Shown here in pieces: positions 6,035 to 9,955 of a stretch of 9,955 bases of DNA (its first letter is position 1; the number at the start of each line of letters is the position of its first letter). Location of the stretch: NCBI GenBank assembly GCA_021741945.1, contig JAIOWV010000041.1:1-9955 (forward strand), read 5' to 3'. The notes below the pieces were generated by a model. That model did not search any database, had not been told where the DNA came from, and saw only the letters and a list, made by a program, of their open reading frames with translations. A program made the position numbers and the translations under genes. Origin of the DNA: Pontimonas sp. (GTDB lineage: Bacteria; Actinomycetota; Actinomycetes; Actinomycetales; Microbacteriaceae).

Positions 6035-6584
6035 AAGCGGCAAGGAGCGCAGTCACAGCGATCTGGTTCTTGATATCCCCCTGCATGATTGCGCTCACCA
6101 CATCGGCCAGGGGAACAAAGCGTTTCTCTAAATCAGCCTCTTCGCCTTCTCGAACATAATCGTGGGCCAGCGGGCGCAAGCCCTGGGCCACATAAATGTG
6201 GATGAACTCGTTCGAGCCACCGGGAGTGGTGTTGAGCGTCATCAAGTAGTCCCAGTGGTTCGCCTCGAGGTCGGCCTCTTCTGCCAGCTCCCTCTTCGCG
6301 CACTCGAGGGGGTCTTCGCCGGGGATATCTAGAAGGCCAGCAGGGATCTCCCAATTGAGGGAGTGAATAGCGTGACGATACTGGCGAATCATCATCACTT
6401 CGCCGTCGTCGTTTATCGCCACCACGCCCACGGCGCCGGTGTGATTGACAAAGTCACGGCGCAAAACAACGCCGTTGTAGTCGAAGGTCTCACGCACAAC
6501 GTCCCAGATAGCGCCGTCGAAGACCGTCTCCCGACTCAGCGCCTCGATGTGGCGGGGTTCATCCTTGGGGAGAAAAACCCCCAC
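6012..6584 (-). CDS. Nudix hydrolase, probable ADP-ribose pyrophosphatase
   Basis: Probably hydrolyses ADP-ribose to AMP and ribose 5-phosphate using Mg2+ or Mn2+. The protein is 190 residues. The Nudix box spans about 83-106: Gly83, Glu90, then REL-A-EE at 98-103 with metal ligands Glu99, Glu102 and Glu103. It has six residues rather than five between Gly and Glu, and Asp105 replaces the usual Gly; as far as I recall both occur in actinobacterial homologues such as Rv1700, so this is not decay. A Pro-Gly pair in TPGGSNE, about 15 residues after the box, is typical of the ADP-ribose subfamily. The N-terminal domain includes the VRETFDYNG strand region used in dimerisation. The GTG at 6584 is 2 bp after the pyrG stop and has AGGAG 8 nt upstream, inside the end of pyrG. 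Exact substrate is not provable from sequence. Confidence 0.9.
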   Translation of the reverse strand: MGVFLPKDEPRHIEALSRETVFDGAIWDVVRETFDYNGVVLRRDFVNHTGAVGVVAINDDGEVMMIRQYRHAIHSLNWEIPAGLLDIPGEDPLECAKRELAEEADLEANHWDYLMTLNTTPGGSNEFIHIYVAQGLRPLAHDYVREGEEADLEKRFVPLADVVSAIMQGDIKNQIAVTALLAAYVQRNLR

Positions 6585-6586
6585 CT

Positions 6587-8281
6587 TTAGTTCTCCTGGT
6601 CAGAGACCGGGAACAACGCCGATGCCTCGTGGCGCTCAAGAGCAGCCCCCACCAACCCTGCAAACAGAGGGTGTGCACGGTTGGGCCTCGAGCGAAGCTC
6701 CGGGTGCGCCTGGGTGGCAACATAGAAAGGGTGTACAGACTTCGGTAGCTCAACAAACTCCACCAGTGACCCATCCGGACTTGTGCCAGAGAAGACCAGA
6801 CCAGCATCCGCAATCTGCGCCCGATACGAATTGTTAACCTCGTAGCGATGCCGATGGCGCTCCTCGATGGTGGGCTGGCCATAGAGCTCGCGAACCACGG
6901 AGCCCTCCAGAAGTGCTGCCTCATATAGACCCAAGCGCATTGTCCCGCCCATGTCTCCGTTACCGGAGAGGATGTCGACCTGCTCAGCCATTGTTGCAAT
7001 GACAGGGTGGGGGGCATCGGGGTCAAACTCGGTGCTCGATGCGCCCTCCAGACCTGCCACGGTGCGGGCATATTCGATCACCATGCATTGCAAGCCAAGG
7101 CACAAGCCAAGCGTGGGAATGCCATTCTCGCGGGCGTAACGAAGGGCTCCGACCTTGCCCTCGATACCGCGAATTCCGAAGCCACCGGGAACACAGATCC
7201 CGTCCACATCTGCGAGAGCCTTTTCCGCACCGGCGGTGGTTTCGCACTCATCACTGGCCACCCACCGCAGTTCGACATTCGTCTGATGAGCGAACCCACC
7301 CGAACGAATCGCCTCGCTGACCGACAGATAGGCATCTGGCAGGTCAATGTATTTGCCAACAATCGCGATTGTCACCGTGTGCTTAGGGTGGTGCACAGCA
7401 TCCAGCAAGTCTTTCCAGCCATCCCACACCATCTCCCCGGCCTCAAGACCGAGCGTGTCGATGATGTAGTCATCCAGATCTTGGCTGTGCAGCAAGGAAG
7501 GAATGTCGTAGATGCTTGGCACATCCACGGCGTTCACCACGGCAGCCTCGTCAACGTCACACATCAACGCGATCTTGCGGCGGTTGGCGCTCTCGACGGG
7601 GCGATCGCTGCGCAAGACCAGAGCATCTGGCTGAATACCAATAGAGCGCAAAGCAGCCACAGAGTGTTGGGTTGGCTTGGTCTTCTGCTCGCCTGAGGCG
7701 CCCATGAAGGGCACCAGCGAAACGTGCACGAAGAACACGTTCTCGCGTCCTAGTTCGTGGCGAACCTGGCGGGCAGCTTCGATGAAAGGCTGACTTTCGA
7801 TGTCGCCGACAGTGCCACCGATTTCGGTGATGATGACATCGGGCCGTGGCTCTTCGTGGGCTTGAAGGCGCATGCGGCGCTTAATCTCGTCGGTGATGTG
7901 GGGAATCACCTGAACCGTGTCACCCAAGTATTCGCCTCGGCGTTCCTTGCCGATCACCTCTTGGTATATCTGCCCGGTTGTCACGTTGGCGGCCTGAGAC
8001 AGGTTGATGTCCAAGAAGCGCTCATAGTGCCCGATGTCCAGGTCGGTCTCTGCGCCATCATCGGTGACGAACACCTCGCCGTGCTGGAATGGGTTCATTG
8101 TGCCGGGATCGACATTCAGATAGGGATCCAGTTTCTGCATCACGACGCGCAGTCCGCGGCCGGCAAGCAGATTGCCAAGCGATGCGGCGGTTAGACCCTT
8201 ACCCAGAGAGGAGACGACCCCACCGGTCACAAAGATGTGTTTAGTGATTCCCGGGTGAGATGTTTTTTTGGGGTCCGCCAC
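6587..8281 (-). CDS. pyrG: CTP synthase (glutamine-hydrolysing)
   Basis: Converts UTP to CTP with ATP and glutamine-derived ammonia, the last step of de novo pyrimidine nucleotide synthesis. The protein is 564 residues from GTG 8281. The N-terminal amidoligase domain opens with KHIFVTGGVVSSLGKG (residues 14-29) and includes EIGGTVGDIES. The C-terminal class I glutamine amidotransferase domain has the oxyanion segment VPGGFGIRG, the nucleophile Cys394 in GLCLGLQC, and the HPELRSRP segment with the remaining triad members His526 and Glu528. The start is uncertain: an in-frame TTG at 8290 would add three residues, and neither has a Shine-Dalgarno. GTG is preferred as the stronger codon, and TACTGT ends 8 nt before it. 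The stop is 2 bp from the Nudix gene. The gap to recN is 31 bp and carries no terminator. Confidence 0.96.
   Translation of the reverse strand: MADPKKTSHPGITKHIFVTGGVVSSLGKGLTAASLGNLLAGRGLRVVMQKLDPYLNVDPGTMNPFQHGEVFVTDDGAETDLDIGHYERFLDINLSQAANVTTGQIYQEVIGKERRGEYLGDTVQVIPHITDEIKRRMRLQAHEEPRPDVIITEIGGTVGDIESQPFIEAARQVRHELGRENVFFVHVSLVPFMGASGEQKTKPTQHSVAALRSIGIQPDALVLRSDRPVESANRRKIALMCDVDEAAVVNAVDVPSIYDIPSLLHSQDLDDYIIDTLGLEAGEMVWDGWKDLLDAVHHPKHTVTIAIVGKYIDLPDAYLSVSEAIRSGGFAHQTNVELRWVASDECETTAGAEKALADVDGICVPGGFGIRGIEGKVGALRYARENGIPTLGLCLGLQCMVIEYARTVAGLEGASSTEFDPDAPHPVIATMAEQVDILSGNGDMGGTMRLGLYEAALLEGSVVRELYGQPTIEERHRHRYEVNNSYRAQIADAGLVFSGTSPDGSLVEFVELPKSVHPFYVATQAHPELRSRPNRAHPLFAGLVGAALERHEASALFPVSDQEN
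6593..6597 (-). promoter_or_regulatory. Ribosome-binding site that fixes the GTG start of the Nudix gene
   Basis: AGGAG within the last codons of pyrG, 8 nt before the GTG at 6584. It is the main support for a GTG start only 2 bp after the pyrG stop codon. Confidence 0.8.
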
Positions 8282-8289
8282 GGAATTCA

Positions 8290-8295
8290 ACAGTA
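8290..8295 (-). promoter_or_regulatory. Candidate -10 element for pyrG
   Basis: TACTGT fits TAnnnT and ends 8 nt before the GTG at 8281, in the 31 bp gap after recN. No -35 match was found and no Shine-Dalgarno precedes either candidate pyrG start. If real, pyrG would have its own leaderless or near-leaderless transcript; otherwise it is read through from recN. Confidence 0.22.
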
Positions 8296-8312
8296 ACCGG
8301 TTAACGGGGTCC

Positions 8313-9955
8313 TTAGCGACGACTCACCGAATGAGTCTTTTCAATTAACTCTCTAGCGTGTGACAACGCTGTCTGGGAGTCCGCCATTCCACCCAGCATG
8401 CGGGCAAGCTCGGTGACACGTTCCTCGCCTTCCAGTACCTGAACGCTCGACGTGGTGACGTGCCCATCGGTGTCTTTGACAACCCTCAGATGATTATTCG
8501 CAAACGCAGCGACCTGCGCGAGGTGTGTGACCACAATCACCTGGGAAGTCTGGGCCAAGACATCAAGCCTGCGCCCAATCTCTAGTGCGCTCGCACCACC
8601 CACACCCGCATCGACCTCATCAAAAACAAAAGTGGGCACGGGGTCAGAACCGGCAATCACAACCTCGAGTGCCAACATCACGCGGGAGAGTTCTCCGCCA
8701 GAGGCACCCTTACCCAGCGGCAACGGCTCGGCACCGGGGTGCGCGGCGAGGAGCAAAGCAACCTGGTCGCGACCATGAACACTGAGCGTGTCAGTGGGAG
8801 TCACCCTTACGTGGAAGCTCGCTGTGGCCATCGCCAATGCGGAGAGCTCTGTCGTAACAGAGCCGCCAAGGGTCTCCGCGGCGCTCTTACGGAGCGACGA
8901 GAGCTCGTCGGCGAGCTGGTGAGCGAGTGCGAGCGCAGCGTCTGCCTCAGCACTCAACACCTCAACGGTGTCCCCATCGCGATCGAGCTCCAGCAACCGC
9001 TCCGATCCCGTGCGCTCCAACTCGAGAACATCATCGAGGGTTGGGCCATAACGACGAAGGAGCTGGCTGAGACTAGCGAGCCGTTCGTGGCTCGCTTCCA
9101 AACTGAGCCCTCCATCGCCTTCCAGTCCTGCGAGATAGCCAGCGAGTGATGTCGAGACCTCGGCAACTTGGTAACTGGCCTCAGCAAGGGTCTGGCGAAT
9201 CGGTTCGAGCGTTGCATCGACACCAACGACGCGCTCCAGCGCCTTCAACGCTTCGTCAATGAGACCCTCGGCGTCTCGAACCTCGACAGCCAGGGAGTCA
9301 GAAGCCAATGCGTTCTTCGCGTGAAGAGCCGCCGCCCTCAAATCTTCGGTGTTGGTGAGACGCCCAATGGTCTCAGTGAGTCTCACGTCCTCCCCCGGTT
9401 CAGGCTTCACGGACTCGATGTTGCCTAGTGCTTCCCGTAAGGAAGCGGCCTCGGCTGCGCGAGCCTGCGATTCGGTCTGGAGGAGGTGGAGGCGCTTCTC
9501 GAGCTCGCGGTATTTCTCATAAGCCGCTGTGTATTTACCCGCAAGTTCCAACAATGGGGCGCCAGCGAATCTATCCAGCGCCTCGCGCTGGGCTGATTCC
9601 GACTTGAGGCGAATCTGGTCACTCTGGCCGTGAATGACGACCAAGTGCTCGGCGATATCGGAGAGCGTCGCAACCGGAGCGTTTCGCCCCCCGATCACAG
9701 CGCGGGAACGACCTTCTTGGAGAACCTCTCTGGCAACAATCAGCTCGTCATCGTCCAGTGCTGCACCAATATCTGCAACCCGCGCTCGAACGGGAGAGTC
9801 GGACGCGATAGTAAATCGGCCCTCTACCCATGTGGCAGAGCTGCCCTGGCGAACCCGCGCAGAATCTGCGCGGTCACCCAATAGCAAACCCAGCGCCGTG
9901 ACCACCATGGTCTTTCCCGCACCGGTTTCACCCGTCACCACCGTGAGACCAGGAC
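8313..9955 (-). CDS. recN: DNA repair protein RecN, lacking only the N-terminus at the window edge
   Basis: SMC-like ATPase recruited to double-strand breaks during recombinational repair. The frame is open to the window end, so roughly the first 20-30 residues are missing. Visible sequence begins PGLTVVTGETGAGKT, containing Walker A. Counting from the GTG at 9941 (internal, not the true start), a Q-loop-like HGQSDQI lies near 104-110. Long helical segments rich in Glu, Ala and Leu (about 130-190 and 290-365) form the coiled coil. The ABC signature ASGGELSR is at 413-420, Walker B TFVFDE at 437-442 and the H-loop VVTHLAQVAAF with His473. The coding end (VSRR, then TAA) is complete. The promoter and any LexA box lie outside the window. 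Its direct adjacency to pyrG is notable, since related actinobacteria have other genes between them. Confidence 0.96.
   Translation of the reverse strand, partial: PGLTVVTGETGAGKTMVVTALGLLLGDRADSARVRQGSSATWVEGRFTIASDSPVRARVADIGAALDDDELIVAREVLQEGRSRAVIGGRNAPVATLSDIAEHLVVIHGQSDQIRLKSESAQREALDRFAGAPLLELAGKYTAAYEKYRELEKRLHLLQTESQARAAEAASLREALGNIESVKPEPGEDVRLTETIGRLTNTEDLRAAALHAKNALASDSLAVEVRDAEGLIDEALKALERVVGVDATLEPIRQTLAEASYQVAEVSTSLAGYLAGLEGDGGLSLEASHERLASLSQLLRRYGPTLDDVLELERTGSERLLELDRDGDTVEVLSAEADAALALAHQLADELSSLRKSAAETLGGSVTTELSALAMATASFHVRVTPTDTLSVHGRDQVALLLAAHPGAEPLPLGKGASGGELSRVMLALEVVIAGSDPVPTFVFDEVDAGVGGASALEIGRRLDVLAQTSQVIVVTHLAQVAAFANNHLRVVKDTDGHVTTSSVQVLEGEERVTELARMLGGMADSQTALSHARELIEKTHSVSRR

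Noticed and set aside
6259..6336. Apparent aberration in the Nudix box (one extra residue, Asp for Gly)
   Set aside because: Both features are, as far as I recall, normal for the actinobacterial ADP-ribose pyrophosphatase group, and the metal-binding glutamates are intact.
6567..6581. GGGG/CCCC inverted repeat with a T-rich loop at the Nudix gene start, possibly a hairpin or terminator
   Set aside because: A four-base-pair stem within the coding start, with no U-tract after the stem; too weak for a terminator.
7007..7696. Plus-strand open frame (229 codons) opposite pyrG
   Set aside because: Antisense to the highly conserved CTP synthase and not domain-like.
1..9955. Defence island, CRISPR, toxin-antitoxin or other new system
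   Set aside because: All open coding space is taken by eleven recognisable core genes, gaps are 31 bp or less, and no direct-repeat array was seen.

Overview
The window is one uninterrupted block of minus-strand genes with about 99% coding density. It carries the conserved actinobacterial cluster recN - pyrG - Nudix hydrolase - xerD - parA-like - scpA - scpB - rluB - tyrA - cmk - der, in transcription order from high to low coordinates. From memory, the gene order matches the Mycobacterium/Corynebacterium/Streptomyces locus. G+C, sampled by eye, is in the mid-to-upper fifties percent. The protein families look like Microbacteriaceae, but that G+C is low for the family. Together with the tight packing, this suggests a small-genome (streamlined, aquatic-type) member. 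That assignment is inference; no 16S or other taxonomic marker is present.

Layout. Positions 8313-9955 hold recN (DNA repair, SMC-like ATPase), cut at its 5' end by the window edge. 6587-8281 is pyrG (CTP synthase), followed after 2 bp by a Nudix ADP-ribose pyrophosphatase (6012-6584). 5096-6034 is xerD (tyrosine recombinase). After a 22 bp gap come a ParA-like ATPase (4219-5073), scpA (3384-4235) and scpB (2804-3391), the last two being the kleisin and winged-helix partners of SMC. Then come the 23S rRNA pseudouridine synthase rluB (2023-2814), prephenate dehydrogenase tyrA with an ACT domain (948-2039), cytidylate kinase cmk (274-948) and the start of the GTPase der (1-277, 3' end outside the window).

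How the genes relate. Four products handle chromosome structure or inheritance (RecN, XerD, ParA-like, ScpA/ScpB). Two make pyrimidine nucleotides (PyrG, Cmk). Two work in ribosome maturation (RluB, Der). TyrA is the one amino-acid biosynthesis gene. Seven of the ten junctions overlap by 1-23 bp; only parA (22 bp), the Nudix gene (2 bp) and pyrG (31 bp with the chosen start) have gaps. Shine-Dalgarno motifs lying inside the preceding gene fix the starts of der, cmk, tyrA and scpB. The two genes with real gaps before them, parA and pyrG, lack a well-spaced Shine-Dalgarno but have a TAnnnT hexamer 6-8 nt before the start codon, so they may have internal leaderless promoters.

I found no mobile element, CRISPR array, RNA gene, toxin-antitoxin or defence system, and no stretch over 300 bp without a gene. 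The region looks like ordinary core genome. The second-look items are small: possible leaderless starts, an excess of the palindrome CTCGAG, absence of the genes that in relatives sit between recN and pyrG, and a 12 bp tandem duplication in xerD.
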